DNA from: Spinellus fusiger
Lineage: Eukaryota > Mucoromycota > Mucoromycetes > Mucorales > Phycomycetaceae
DNA length: 64,000 nucleotides
Assembly: GCA_025094145.1 (NCBI GenBank)
Contig: JALLLS010000071.1
Coordinates: 116,117-180,116 of the forward strand
Direction of reading: 5' to 3'
A model generated the notes under the pieces. That model was not told where the DNA came from. It did no database searches and saw only the letters and a list, made by a program, of their open reading frames with translations. How positions within the stretch are numbered: the first letter of the stretch is position 1; the number at the start of each line of letters is the position of its first letter. Both the position numbers and the translations under genes were made by a program. This document shows, piece by piece, positions 47,085 through 61,100 of the stretch.

Positions 47085-48075
47085 CTAAAGTACCAGGCAT
47101 TTTTGCTTCTTGTCTTTCTTATTCTTACTCTTGGGTCCAATACGCATGCCTTCACGCTGAGCACGAATAATCTTCACAACTTGGTAGAATGAACGTTCTA
47201 CATTAACACATGTTTTTGCCGAAGTCTCGATGAATTCACAGGCAAGCCTTTTTGCCATTGCATAACCTTCCTCGCGTGTCACCTCACGTTCAGTGACTTT
47301 GTCGCACTTGTTTCCAACTAACATCAATGGTACATTGTCGATATCTTTTACTCTGAAAATCTGGTCACGAAAACGTTCAACACGATCAAACGTGGAGTGG
47401 GATGTTATTGAATAAACTAATATGAACCCTTCACCATCTCTAGAGCAATAGGTGGCGTTGGATTGGCTATGAACTGGTTTACTAGTAAACTTACCTGATC
47501 CATTGGTCTCTCAGGGCTGTGTATTCCTCTAAGAGAAGAAGTTAATAAACTGATCAAAAGATGTGCCTGAGTGTGTCTATAAGAATATGAATATTACCTT
47601 GACCAGCAGTGTCAAGTACTTCTAATACACATGGCTGATCTTCAATAACGACTTGCTTGCGGTAAGAATCTTCAATGGTAGGGTCGTATGTCTATAGTAC
47701 AATGTATTAGAATTGAAATTGAGATTATTTTTGATAATACCTCTGTAAAATAGATAGAGTAGATAAAACGGACATAATATATGGAATACATGGAATACAT
47801 AGAGTGAATATGATATACACTTTAGAATGACAAGAATGAATTACCAACAAAATGATTAAGGCAGAGCTATAAAAAAATAGTATTAATATATTGAGCTGTA
47901 GAATCCCCACAACCCATTGTCCTACCTGTATAGTCAAGGCAGTCTGTAAAACAGAATATAGAATATGTTCATTATTAATACACTGTACAATGTGGTTTTA
48001 TCTCTGGGATTCACTAGTAGATATTACCTTTCCTACACCACCATCACCCAAAACAACTAATTTATAGAGTATCAT
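47085..48075 (-). CDS. Ras-family small GTPase (fungal ras-2/RasB type)
   Basis: Membrane-anchored GTPase switch, 190 aa. Exons 48075-48028, 47943-47926 (18 nt), 47866-47845 (22 nt), 47742-47741 (2 nt), 47691-47598, 47528-47495, 47439-47085. The P-loop is GDGGVGKT (10-17). Switch I is [16 protein letters not shown], with residue numbers matching mammalian Ras exactly (V29, E30, Y32, T35). DTAGQ has Q61, and NKCD and ETSAK are the guanine-binding motifs. The protein ends in a polybasic region and a CLVL CAAX box; a terminal Leu suggests geranylgeranylation. The body resembles fungal ras-2/RasB ([20 protein letters not shown]). The frame closes only with a 2-nt exon that completes the codon for E30. 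Such Ras proteins control hyphal growth, but the role here is inferred. Confidence 0.88.
47741..47742 (-). other. Predicted 2-nt microexon in the Ras gene
   Basis: On the coding strand the context is TTTTACAG|AG|GTATTATC. The preceding exon ends with a lone G after the Val29 codon and the next begins ACA TAC (Thr31, Tyr32), so AG completes GAG (Glu30). Both flanking splice signals are canonical. Skipping the 2 nt would shift the frame within switch I. Confidence 0.65.
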
Positions 48076-51000
48076 CTTTCAGGAGATAGACTATAGAAAA
48101 GAATCCAAGCAAAAAGAGAGTAACATGCATTGTGTGCAACATGGGAGAACAAGAATAGCACCGATAACCCACATTGCATATTGATAAACAAGGTAGGACA
48201 ATACCAGGCGGACAGAGAAAGCACGTTATTTTGCCAGGTCGACACGAGATTCCCGAAAAATAATGTCGGCAGGTTACACGGTGAAGCAAAGATGGAGTCA
48301 AACAGAGAGATGAATGGAGACCAGTCAGTGAGTGGTGGATGAGTAGATTAGTCAGACGAATGGGTGGACAAGATGATAGGTGAAGAATTAGTCAGAAAGA
48401 TAGGCCATTAGATACACCCATAAGGAGATAGACAAGTAGATAGACAGGCGGACAGGCAGACAGGCAAATACATATACACATAGGCATATACACATAGGCA
48501 TATACACATAGGCATATACACATAGGCATATACACATAGGCATATACACATAGGCATATAGACACATATAGACACATATAGACACATATAGACATATAGA
48601 CATGTATAGAAAAGATAAAAGATAGAATAAAAAGAAACAAGAGTTAGCCCATGTTTAAGTTCAAGAAATACTGTCATAAGTCCATGTACTTCTACACTCT
48701 TGTCATTGAGCGAGTGTTGCAGTTAGTCATCCAATACAAGATGACCAGTATCAACTCTCTTTCTTATAGAATAGGTAGAATTATTTCTGTAATGGACTTG
48801 AGGTGAAGATAGATTCGACATACCCGTCTTATTTCGCTGAGAAAGAAGAGGAAGAGGAGGAGTGTAGTGAAAGCAAAAGCAAATCAAACAGCACAAGGAA
48901 AAGGAAGGAGAAAAATGAGGAGACTGCAAATTGATTGGCTAGTGCAAAGTAGTAACACTGAGATTTAAAAAGGAAAAAAAAATAGCAAGAGAAAGAGAGC
49001 CTAGGGTGTATGCATGGCTCTTTCCGCTAACGAATCTGCCGCCTATTGGCACCACTCAGTCCACTCTACTTTACTCAGTCCAGCTACTTGAGTTCACATT
49101 GGGCTCAGCTACAAGCAAGTCAAAAGAGAATTAGACTGCTTAAGACCAGTACAAAGAGACAAGAGGGCTGTTCAAGAATGAGAAAGAATGAAAGAAGTAG
49201 GATTTTGTTAAAAACGGCATTGTCACTCTGAGCAAACCACTCCAAACAAGTCCTGTCAACATAAAGTGATATACCAACAAAGAACTGTAACTGTTAATAG
49301 AATTAATACTCAAATGGTCTACTGTGGAATGCTATGTACTTAGATACTGTAAAACAGTTTGCTGCCTATAGCTGAGAGTGTCTTGAAGAATTCAGGATAG
49401 ATACTTATTCATTATGAACGCGTCTTGGATGTATTCTGACTTTTAAATATATCTTTGTACAGAATATGCACTTTTGGGCATCCTATTCTATAGGGACAAT
49501 GAGAAGAATAAGATCGCTATTGATCATTGATCATTGAAAATACTGAATAAATGAATGAATATAAGTCGGAGTCACTGTATTTATTAATATTAATATGGAA
49601 AAGGAAAAGGATAGAAATACTATTGCAAAAGAGACACATGCCCTGTACAACATACCTACCAATCGACAGATGTTTTGCTAGACAATGATTTGTGTTATCA
49701 AGTCTAGAAAATATATATCTCAGATAAAGAGATAAAATGAATCTAAAAATGACAAGTGATATGAATAGGAAATGATCACAGTGTGTATGTGTATGTAGAC
49801 AGAAAAAGAAAGATCATTCTGAAGATCCTAATATAAATAGCAAGAAAAGAAACTAAACTACTCAAATATTCATAAACAAAAGAAAGACAAAGCATTCTAC
49901 TACCACTTTTGAACAAAGAACAATGTCTGATTCAATATTCCCAGTGTATTTTTCACCCTTATCACTACAAAGGACAATCAATTCTTATTATCTTTCAGAT
50001 TCTATGTGCTTCCTACGTCCATATCTACTTTCATGCTGCTGCACTACAAAAAATCCTTAACTGTCAACTCACATTAAATCAAGTCTCAGTACTCCTGGTC
50101 TAGATGATTTCCTTTTCTTCCATAAGTACATATAAGACAATAAACTTATGATAAAGTGTGTTGTATTATACAACATACCTCATTCATCTTTAACCTTTCT
50201 GACCATTGTTATGTATTATTCCCATGTCCAAAAGTAATTTTTTTAATAGTAAGAACATCCCTGTCTGCTTGAGTGGTATGCGACATTCGATAGATATGCT
50301 ATGTTTTTTTAGCCTCCACTCACATTATAAACTTCTATTCTCCCTTTGCAGCTCATTGAATATTTATTTTCTTTTTTACTACCTCTACACACCTCTACAG
50401 TAATGTCTCTCCTGTAGTGTAATTACATCTGCCTTTTCTCTCCTTTTGTTTATTCTCTTATTGATTGAGTACTTTTGTTGACCCAATGGGCATTCTTGCT
50501 TTCTCTGTGAAACAATTCATACTTCTTCAAGTCTCCTTTTCCGCGCTTTCTGCTACCAACCATTATACTCATTCTTTTTTCTTTACCTATTCACTCCTGA
50601 ACCTACTTCTATGCTACAGCCTAATAATTAACAATCTATAAGATTCTTTATTTCTTTACTTATATATATCATTTCTTTACATTTATCTTATGAGCAATTA
50701 ACATATACTTCTTTGCCTGTAAGTATATCTGTTTATGAAATGAATCCCCGGTTAGACTTTTCATTGCGACGTGTAACTAAGAAGGAACAATAAATAAGAT
50801 TGTCTTGTACAAAGCAAAAAAAAAAGTCTAGGGTACAAAGTACAAAGTACAGGGTACAGGGTACAAGGTACAGAGCGTAATGAGTAGAAGAGAGGAGAGA
50901 GGGAAAATGCATAAATGTGTGTCTATGTATTTGCTCTCATAGATTTGGAACACTTTTTTTCGTATCACAATTCCTAATAAAACCACCAAACTTGTGTTCT

Positions 51001-51963
51001 TTACATTTATCACTTGGTAGGTTATCAGGGGTACTCTTATCAAGAAACAGTGTTTTCATTGGTTTATTAAGTACTTGACTTGGACTATAGACATTTACTA
51101 TTTTCTTCTTCTCAGTGATAACACAAAAACCTAGAGTCTATGAAGGACAAAACATACAAACAAATAAACAAACAAACAAACAAACAAACAAATAAAATAA
51201 AATAAGCAAGAGATTCTAGACTCTTTAGACTCTCCTTGTTTTATAGTGTTCCACTTCTTCTACTTCAATGTGCTTTTTTGTTATTGTTTATTGATGGGAT
51301 CACTTTTTCTCATATCCTTTTTTGAAGTAGAACTATATTTAGACAGTTAATCTAGTATTAGGTCATGAATGACTCTCACCTTTAATCCAGTCTGTTCATT
51401 TCTATTTACAGTTGCCTTATTGAATAGTGTGGGTTATTCTTGTGTGTATATTTCTTTCTTTCTGTGCATTTAAATCACTTGAATTCAGTTTAAAAAGCAT
51501 ACAGTTTTTTTTAATAAAGTAAGAACATCCTAGAGACAATAATAGAGGTATTTAATATGCACACTCTATCCTCAGAATACCCGGATCCAATAGTGTCTTT
51601 GAATGTTTAAATAAATGAGACGCATATGCTACAAAAACAATACATCAATTCTATACTTAGACTACAACCAATGTTGGCATCAGTAACTATTTAAATGTAG
51701 ATATTCAGTCATACTTAGGATTTAAAACATTAAAACTAATCATTACTATAGTTTGTCTAAACGTTTAAAGAATAGTCGATGGTCAATCAAACAATATCTA
51801 TATAATATGTATTAGAGACAAATATTGTCTAACAGGAAGCATTCTGTAAACAAGTGAAAAGACATATAGCGGGTGTCACTCATTATAGTCTTTCCATCGT
51901 CAACTAGTAAATAAGCTTCCTTATTTACTTTCTTCTGTAGATCCAAAGTCGACCTCTCACATC
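48076..51963. other. Gene desert, left part
   Basis: AT-rich with no convincing gene. Contains a 14-bp minisatellite (CATATACACATAGG) at about 48468-48560 and an A/C-rich run near 51155-51200. At 49014-49178 a short frame (MALSANESAAYWHHSVHSTL) has an in-frame TGA after 25 codons and then stays open for 29 more; it may be a decayed small gene. Confidence 0.45.
48468..48560. repeat. 14-bp minisatellite
   Basis: Six to seven tandem copies of CATATACACATAGG, followed by CATATAGACA units to about 48605. Confidence 0.9.
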
Positions 51964-52170
51964 CTATACAGAAAGTGAAATAGATTTTATATTTTTGCAA
52001 GCGTTTACATCACGTTGACACGATATCTTGCAAATATTACAAACCAGGACACCGTAACTATGAGTGTATAGTGTATTTCCCACACCATTGTTTGTATAGG
52101 AGGTTACTAATTGAACATATGCCTCAGCCAAGCATTGACTAGTTCTATTAGCAATCGTATTCTGATAGAT
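51964..52170 (-). pseudogene. Second Fanzor relic (C-terminal zinc ribbon and RuvC-III)
   Basis: Reading leftward from 52170, about 68 codons are open to a TAG at 51964-51966. They give NRTSQCLAEAYVQLVTSYTN, then SYGVLVCNICKISCQRDVNA followed by CKNIKSI. TSQC, CNIC and QRDVNAxKNI match the zinc-ribbon and RuvC-III block of Fanzor/TnpB-like proteins. The second Cys of the first pair is lost (CLAEA) and a Trp expected before QRD reads Cys. Nothing recognisable continues upstream, so this is a truncated fossil. Confidence 0.55.
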
Positions 52171-55100
52171 AATAATGAGTTATTCATCTCTGAATGTGTC
52201 TCAAGTCTGTAGAAAGCCTTGTGACAAACTATTACCATTTGCTATAAGTTTGCATCTTACCATTTGTCAAACTAAATACTAAAAGCTTTGAATATATATA
52301 CTGGTTGGACTTTATTAGCATAAAAGAATATAATGATTTACAGGCATATTGACAGGCATATATTACTCTTGATTATTATTATTATTAAAGGAGTCTTTGC
52401 AACGGCCTAGGATACTTGGTATCTTGAGCCCATATATTATTTGTAAACACTTTCTTTTTTGATAACAAATAGTTTTTGCATAGGGGATAATAGGAGGGCT
52501 TATGACTCATGTCTTTTATTTTTACCAGAGAATGTGCTGACATTACAAAAATAATTTAAAAATAATACCATATATTTTTTATACGCATACTGTTATTCAC
52601 ACCATCACTTACTATCGCTTGATACAGTTCTGTTTATATTATTTTTCTTGGCTTTAATTGTTGATTTATAAATAATTTTTGAAAGATAGAGAGAAGAGTG
52701 ATTGATTGATTGATTTGTGAAATAAAAAATACGGGATTCATCTTTTTTAATAGACATGTATGCTTAGTAGATAGACTATGACGTAGATAATTGATGTCTT
52801 AGTAAATTATAGGGTATCCAAAAAATTATATTGTCGTCAATGGCTTTTTCAGTTCAAAGTTATTATATCAGTTAACATGTGGCTAGACCATGTTCTTTTA
52901 TTCAGCCTTTTTACAATTCTCTCATACCTGTATTCCAACCTATCTATTACCAAAGCTATGATATAATACGAGTGTCAATAATATAACAAGGGCGTCGATG
53001 TTATAATGCCTTACACTATTCATTTAAATAGTTTAATAGTCATGTTTTTCAAAGAATCTATTTCTTCTCTTTGAATTTTTGACCAAATACACTTCAGAAA
53101 AGTGTTCAATCAATTTTAGAAGAGATCAACATTTTCGGTAAAATAATCAATTGAAAGTGGAAAGGCTGTATTAATAATAATGTTCAAATATAGGCATTCA
53201 ATGCTTTAACCCTTGTATTAGTGTTCCTGTTATTCTATTTTCATATAATGATGATCCTGAACAATTTTCTGAACAATAAGTTTAGCTGGATTCTTATTTA
53301 CTTTTATAATTTTTTAGTACAATTCATTGCATATAACTTTTACAGTCCCAATATATAATTAAACAAAATTAGTAATAATAAAGTTATTTAATTTAATATT
53401 ATGAAAGAAAAATATCATTCCGATCCATATCCTTATTGAATGGTACTGGCTCATGACTAGGTCATGCCAAGATACTATACGAGTCAGCAGTTTTGATTTT
53501 GGCTTTGAACTTTTGATTATAAATACTAATTACAAAGATAGACTGCACTATTAAAATAATAATCTAATTAACATTTTAAAACTTTGAATAGATAAGCCAG
53601 CTACCTTGCATAGTGAAGATTTTCTAATGGCACTTGTTATTCTGTATTCATTTGCCTGTATTTTTAGGCAGGCTACTGAAAATAGCGTAGCTATGCTTAG
53701 TAGACTGCCATCATGAAATGAATGCTATGCTCAGAGAATAAACAAATAATAAATTCGTCTAATATTTGAAATTTATACGTGTTTATAGCTGAAACATTTG
53801 AATGAATGAATAAACAAATGATTAGCCGTACCTGAAGATTGTTTATTGTACTATCCTATTTGTTATTGTATCATCAGGTTTATAAAGTGGAACACAAAAG
53901 GAATTTAAGTGTTTTAGGTTCCGAATTAATTTGAAATTAATAAAAGTATATGCATGACTTATTATTTCTTACAATTAAAGAAGTGGCAGCATTGAGGCTA
54001 TTGATATCATTATAAACGACTGTTCTAATGGTGATGTTATTCTACATGCTAATTTACCTATATAGAGATTAGCCTAGTCAATTCGAAAAAGATTAATTTG
54101 AAGATGCCTTGGTGGTGAAAATGTTAAAGAATTGTGAGTTATAGAGGATAATAATATTATTATTATTATTTAAAAATACATTGGTGTTATTAAGAAAAAT
54201 TCTCTGTTATTTTTTGTATTTCTTACCAAAACTCTAAGTTTAATTAATTCACAGGAAAACTGTCCCATAAAGAACTTTATATATAATAATAATAATGGAG
54301 GTAGAAAGGATGATAGAAACGCTTCTCTACCGGCAAACCTTAAGCCCATATCCTATCTCAATTGATCATTTTTTAGTATATAGGAAAAGAATCCACAAAA
54401 AAGGTTTGATTGGAGGATAAGTAAAAATACGCCAAAGCCTATACATAAGCTTCTATTGTCGGCGTTGGGCCGTAATAATGGGCATAGAGACCCTACTATA
54501 TACCTTTTTTTTGAATGATTCATTTTGAATTAGCTTTCTGTCTTTTATTTATTTACTCATCTAAGCTTTAGTTTTTTCTTTAAGCGGTCTTATATACCTT
54601 TAGTCATACCAATGTAAAGTATAAAAACAAGACTTTAATTTTTTTTCTTCGAATAGTCTGTTTAATTCTAACACTTTAAATTTTTCTAATGTTGGATTTA
54701 AATCAATGGAGTATCAAATACAATAACAAAACCTTGAAATTTCCGTGTATTCTTAAGTCAAACGAATGTCTTATTTGACTTTACAAAAAAAAATTAAAAG
54801 ACTGATTAAAGTGACGAAGAAAAAGTTAGCGCATTTCAGGCTTCATACTAGCTTTCACTGGAAAACATTTATCAACTTCCCCCTTTTTTATTTTTGAAAA
54901 TTTTGTATGTGTTGTTGACTAATTTTTTAGCAACAAGACATCTTCCACATATTCTATCAGAAAATACAGGATAATGAATCTGGAGGGGGGGATGCCTAAG
55001 CATAGGGAGAGAGAAACTAAACCCTTTAAGGAATAGTTTTTGATGTGAATAAACCCCTTAATTAATATATAGGCAAGGTGTTTCATTCATTCATTCATTC

Positions 55101-58100
55101 ATTCATTCTTTAAGATGAGTCACTCTTCAAGTCCATAATAGACCATGACACGTATGAGCTGATAAAAAAAAGCTATAACTCTTTTATTAGAATACCTCAT
55201 CGTTCCAAAGATACTGGTATGTTTAATAGTATTTTATTGAATTGTTTTAGTAACAAAAAATATGAGGTTTTATAAAGTTTAGAGTAACATAAATAGATCC
55301 ACAAAGAAAGTTCTTCTTGAAAAATGAAATAAGATACTAATCTCCATAATATCAAGATAAATGTAAGTGTATCATATTAGCAAAAATCGTTTAGAAGGGA
55401 ATTTAGTACCTGAATAAAATTAGATACTCAGAATTCACTAGTATCCTTATTGTCAATAAAATATCAAATTGTGTTGGTTATTAAATTTAAGTATACAACA
55501 GATTAATACTATTAAGTTTTAAAAAAAATATTTTAAATAACTCAATACTTCTTTTTCCAAGAATATGAAAATTAAAAGGATAATTCATATCATATAATCA
55601 TTCCTTATTGTGTCATACATTTATTTGGCACAGTGATCCATACTGTATGGTATGGCTACCAGGACGTATTATTTTTAAATAATTTACAATCTAGACTATA
55701 ACTCCATTTCACTTTATAGACTTAGTTTCTATTTTATCTTTATCAACGACCACAAAAACAGAGTAGCAATTGATTTAAAAACCAGTGAGAAAAGAAAAAG
55801 ACAAAAGGTAGAATATTGTATCTACACATTGATCAACAGGTGCATACAGTATGAACTCCCGATTATACCATGCATTGTGATGTGGGACAGTGTAAGGACA
55901 ATAAAATCATCTTACAAAATAAAAGTTATAGAAAGTAAAGCTACAGAAGATTATGGCTATCGGGGATTCAATCCTTAAGTTTGACTGTTAAAATCAGCAT
56001 GAACAAACAGAAAAGAGTAAAATACTAAATCTTAAATTAAGTGATTTGCTATCATTTTCACTGTAAAAATATAATAAATCTACCAATCGCCTGTTGGATT
56101 TGTCAATATTGGATTTTATTTTATGTAGGGACTTAATTATTATTATTTGATAAACAAGCATGCTTTTTCTTTTTGTTCTTGTAAGAAAAAATCGTCTAAT
56201 AGATCCAGATATCTTGAATTTGATTTTTATCCAGCCTTTGGGAGCGTAAAATCATTATTTCATACCCTATACTACATTCTATAACCTTATTATTTTGATA
56301 ATATTATTAATATTTTCATTTGTATTTAGGTGGTAATTGACTCTGGGGTCCATAGATAAGAATACGAGAATGCTTTAGTACAATTGATCCTTATGAAGCT
56401 ATTGGCATTTATTTCAAATATTATATTGTATTTCTTCAATAAAACTTACCTGTAAAATGCTATGAACATCTCCCTATTTCTTTAAAGAAGTCAATTACGT
56501 AACACTAATACTAAAGACTTGGAGAAGAAAATATGTTTTCTTATTCTTAACTATAAAAGAAACTATTGCTCATAGTATTCACAAGTAATACTTTTAATAT
56601 TTACAGGTTCAAATAATAATTCATTAAATCCTATAATAGAGCACCCATCGATCAGGTATCTAATATATTTCTAATTCATATTTGAACAATAACAGTATAT
56701 CATGTTTTTTATTTTTGTTTTTCATTTAAAAGGGCTGTTCAATTGCTATGCAGGACAGGTACCTTTCTCTCTTTCTTTCTCTCTCTCTTTTTTTTTATAT
56801 AAAAAAAAACCTGTTCTGTCATGGTTTCGCAGATGGCAGCCTTTGTCTGAAAAGGATTTCGTGTTCTCTCCCTCAAGATCGCCCGAAATCTTCATATTCA
56901 CCCGCCATTCAAATACGCCATGGCCTTTAAAGCGCCCACTTTGTCATGTTTTCGCAGATGACAACGTTTTCTTATGCTAATAGTATATATGAGTTTTATG
57001 TTGACCATGCGAACAACCTCTGCCTGGACTCCTTATTTACAAATCGAATTTTGGCAATGACTGAGCGAGTTTCAATGCTAGGAAATCTTCAGTGCATGAA
57101 AAGGGTCTTGTTCAATAGAAGTGTAATCAGTAAATATAGTGAATAGTTGAGAAAGAAGTATACTCAAAAATAACACCGAGTGTAAATGCTTATTTATTAA
57201 TAAAAGAAAAGGCTTTCTAAAATCTGAAATGGTAAGACTCTTCTTGAGCTTTAGTAGAAATCAGTCAATCAATCAAAAAGAAGAAAAGGTGAGGCTTTTA
57301 CTCTATACAGCATTTATACCTCACACATTCTCTTCCTATATGATGATATCTATTGATCTATCTGGTAAAGATAAGCAGGCTCATTTGATTACAGTCCCGA
57401 TGAGCTCAGTGCATTAGTGTTTGACAAACAATAAACTTCTTTATTGACCTTTAAAAAGAATTGGTAACAAAGGCATTCATCTGTGGGAAGACATGTTATG
57501 CACAAAAATAAGGATGTTTCTTATTCTACAGGTGACTTGATGATAGTCCATTATTAATATTCAAGCAGTTATACTTTATGAGGTCACTATTTTCTCTCTC
57601 TTATCAGATAGATAGTCACCCCCTCTTCTTACAAAGGTTGCTTCATTCCTTTTATGATATTTACAGCGAATTGTAACCAACAATTGCGTCAGTATCTCTT
57701 CTGGTGTCTTTGTTTATTATAATACATTATTATGATTTATTATGAGTCTTCTTGGTCCACGTTCAAATCTTCTCTTCTTCTATGCGTCTTGGATTAAAGA
57801 CAAACCATAGGTCTTATTCTTTTCCTTTGCCCTTTTTTATTTTTATTTTTATAAATATATATCAGTCTTAATATGATTTATTATTTTAAGATCATAAATA
57901 GTTTTTATAGATTATAGTTTTTAAGACTTTTCTTCCTATTTTCAAACAAAGAAAAAAGAAAAAGAACAATGAAGATTGTTCACATGGTCAGTGAGTATCA
58001 ATGAATGAATGAATGTAGCTTGCAAACAAGCTTTCAACATGACTGTTCCTGTTAATAAACATGCAAATTACCATAAATTGAATTGTAGCCGAACTTTGAG

Positions 58101-61100
58101 TAATGTATCTCAACCCATTTCAATGTACTGCAGGCATAATTTTGTCATTGGAGATACCCTTTTTCTGCAATCACGATTATGGTTGTATTTATTATTGTTT
58201 TGGTTTTACAGCAGAAACTGTTGAGTCTATTCATGTGTCCTTTGTAGTATCCACAGAAGAATATATTTTTATCAAACAGTTACATTAGGTATGAAGACTT
58301 GGAATTGATCTTTACCCTTTATCAAAGAAAAGAGAAAAGAGAGCTGTATTGACCATTGAATACTTGGTATTGGAGATGGCAATGTCTCATTTCTCTATAT
58401 TTGTTATTTTTGAACGGATACTTCTAAAGTAGGAAAGGATGACTTTAGAGAATAATAGACTAACTAAAGAAATAAAAAATATGTTCATTCCAATCTCTTT
58501 GAGTTTTCTCCCACTGTCTCCCTTTCTTCCTCTCTTAGTGCAGACTGTTAAAAATAATAACAAAAAAAGGAACTATTATAGTATTATAGTATTATAGTAT
58601 TCTATTTTCTCTTTCTCTTTCACTTTTTTTTATATAAATAAAATAATAGTAATAGTAAATAATCCTTGGGTTATCAAATCAACAAGGTGATTTTTCATCA
58701 TCAAGAAGAATTTCCCCAAAGCCATGCTATTTGATGGATGAAAGAAGGAATGACCATTTCCCCACTTTTTTTTTCTATGCTAAAAGGCAATAAAAGAAAT
58801 GAACCTGTAGCACACAAAAAAGGATGACACAGATTCTATGAATTCAAATGGCGATTTTGTCTACTTAAGCATTTTAATGGAATGGATAGTTTCTATTGGA
58901 GAATGAAGTGGAATTGTTGGCATCACACAGTCTCTATTGAGTTATTTGTGCAATCAATAGCACGGAGAGGCAGCCCTTCCTTGGTGTCCAGTTAAAACGT
59001 GTAATGTCTTCTTTTATTTTATTTTATTTTCCTATTTTATTTATAGACTTGTTATATCTTTTGTAGATCCTTACACTACACATAATAGTAGATTAAATAA
59101 GTTAGATTCCTGTTGATAACAACATATTTTTATAGGTTTCCAACTCAAGAGAAGGCTGAATAGAATTTAGATTTTATATGCGGATGAGAGAGGCATTTGA
59201 GGTGCTGTGACAGTGTCTGTAGTATTGCTTTGAGATATTCTATACTCTCATAAGCAAATCAATGTATTTTCTCATCTCAAACTAGTTTGACAGAGTTGTT
59301 TTCTGGTTGTACCTGTCTAAAAAGTGTATTTAAAATGTAAATGGTATTTATTAAATATTCTCTTTACTGTATAAATTTGAGCTAGAAAGCAGAACAATCA
59401 GCAATAGTGCAGGTTTAAAGTTCCAACTGAATGTTTTTATTTAATTGATTAAAAGTGATAGACTAGGATCTGTTAATTATGTCCTTTGTAGGAAGTTTTT
59501 TTTTGTATTCCTTGTCCTTAGTAGGAAGCCCATCTTTAATTTCATAGTGGCGTGTCTTTTGTAGATGACGTCGATAGAGCATAACCTACATTAGGGCAGT
59601 CTATTTCACCTGTATTGCTTTTCTGCCTTTGTTCAAGGGAGACTTTAATGGGCCATATGAATTCATTGTTGTGTTGTGTAGATACTGTTCGCCACGGTTT
59701 TATACTTTTACAAAGTTGAAGAATTGATAAGTAATAATACAAAAATGTGATTTTTAAGGGAGAACAGATTGAGGAGTAGGTCTGGCCTTGTCTTTTGTTA
59801 TTAGTAAACACATCTTCCTAATTCCCCGCTCTCTTGTGAATATCACTTACAAGTCCTTGTAAATCAATGAAAAGAAAAAGGTGTAGTTTATAGGAGGAAG
59901 AAATAAGAAATAAGAAAAATAAAAAGGTTGAGTTTTTCTCTCCTATCACTGTCTCACTCTTTCTCCTATCATTTGCCAATGGAGGGCTATTGTAGTCTAT
60001 TGTAGTCCAATGCTATTTTCTCTATCTTTTCTCATTCTTGGTGACCACTTTACTTTTATAGTGTGGTGGTATAAAAGTGAATGAGCTTTTTCGGTGTCTC
60101 ATAAGCACATTTATATTCCTTTGAATGATCCTTTTCATTAATAATAATAAAGATGATACACGTATACTGTTTAAATCCAGTGACTCATAAACTATGCCAG
60201 TCTCTTTATATAAATATATAAATATATAAATATATAAGCGTACCATGGAAGAGATAGGAGTGAATCGATGGATTTCTTTCCTATAGAGAAAGAGACTGTT
60301 TCTTCATTTTAGTATCACATTAGCCACCCATCTCCATGCCCACAATAGGATTTCCTATTTTATTCTGTTATTTTGTAGTACTGTTAAGATTATTATATTG
60401 CTATCTAATTACTATTTATTATTTTTTGTTAGTATAGACCAGAAATTCTTTGCTCTCATTTCTCTTCAACAATACAAGGGTATTCTATCTGTCACTGTTG
60501 AAATAGTACTATTTATCTATCTGTCTATCTACCTGTCTAGATTCTTTAGGAAGGAGACACTATAGTCATTAGAGAAGAGACACTATAGTCATTAGAGAAT
60601 AGATTCTACTCCATGACTTTATCGGTGTCTATTGCCTATTTGAGAGCACATGGTTTTGAAACTCTAACAATGATGAATACACTCATAGCTCCAACAACCA
60701 TGATGTCGGAGCTATAACTTATGGAATAGAAGCTACAGTCTACAGTCTGCAGTCGATGCAATGTTTGGGTGTGTTGAGATGATAAAATATAAAGGGGAAA
60801 AGAAGGAAAATAAGAGAGAAAAGGGATTAAAAGGGGGTTAAAGGGGGATTAAAGGGGGACAAAAGACAAGATGAATGATAAAAGATGAAGCAACACCTTG
60901 TTGTTCATAGTGATCTGCCAAGTCAGTTAAATTCACATATTCTCAGCCTAACCATTTAAAGAGGTATGCTTCAGACTAAAGTGCCTTGACAGTGTGTGAT
61001 CGAGGCACTCATGCGAAATGAACAAACACACACACACATACACACACACACAAATGAAAGCAACTCACGAGGAAAGGGTGGAGTGTGTGCTACTTGGAGA

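Noticed and set aside
53420..55460. ATATCCTT and GTATCCTT strings that resemble U12-type donors
   Set aside because: They lie in the gene desert with no nearby branch motif or exon, so they are probably chance.
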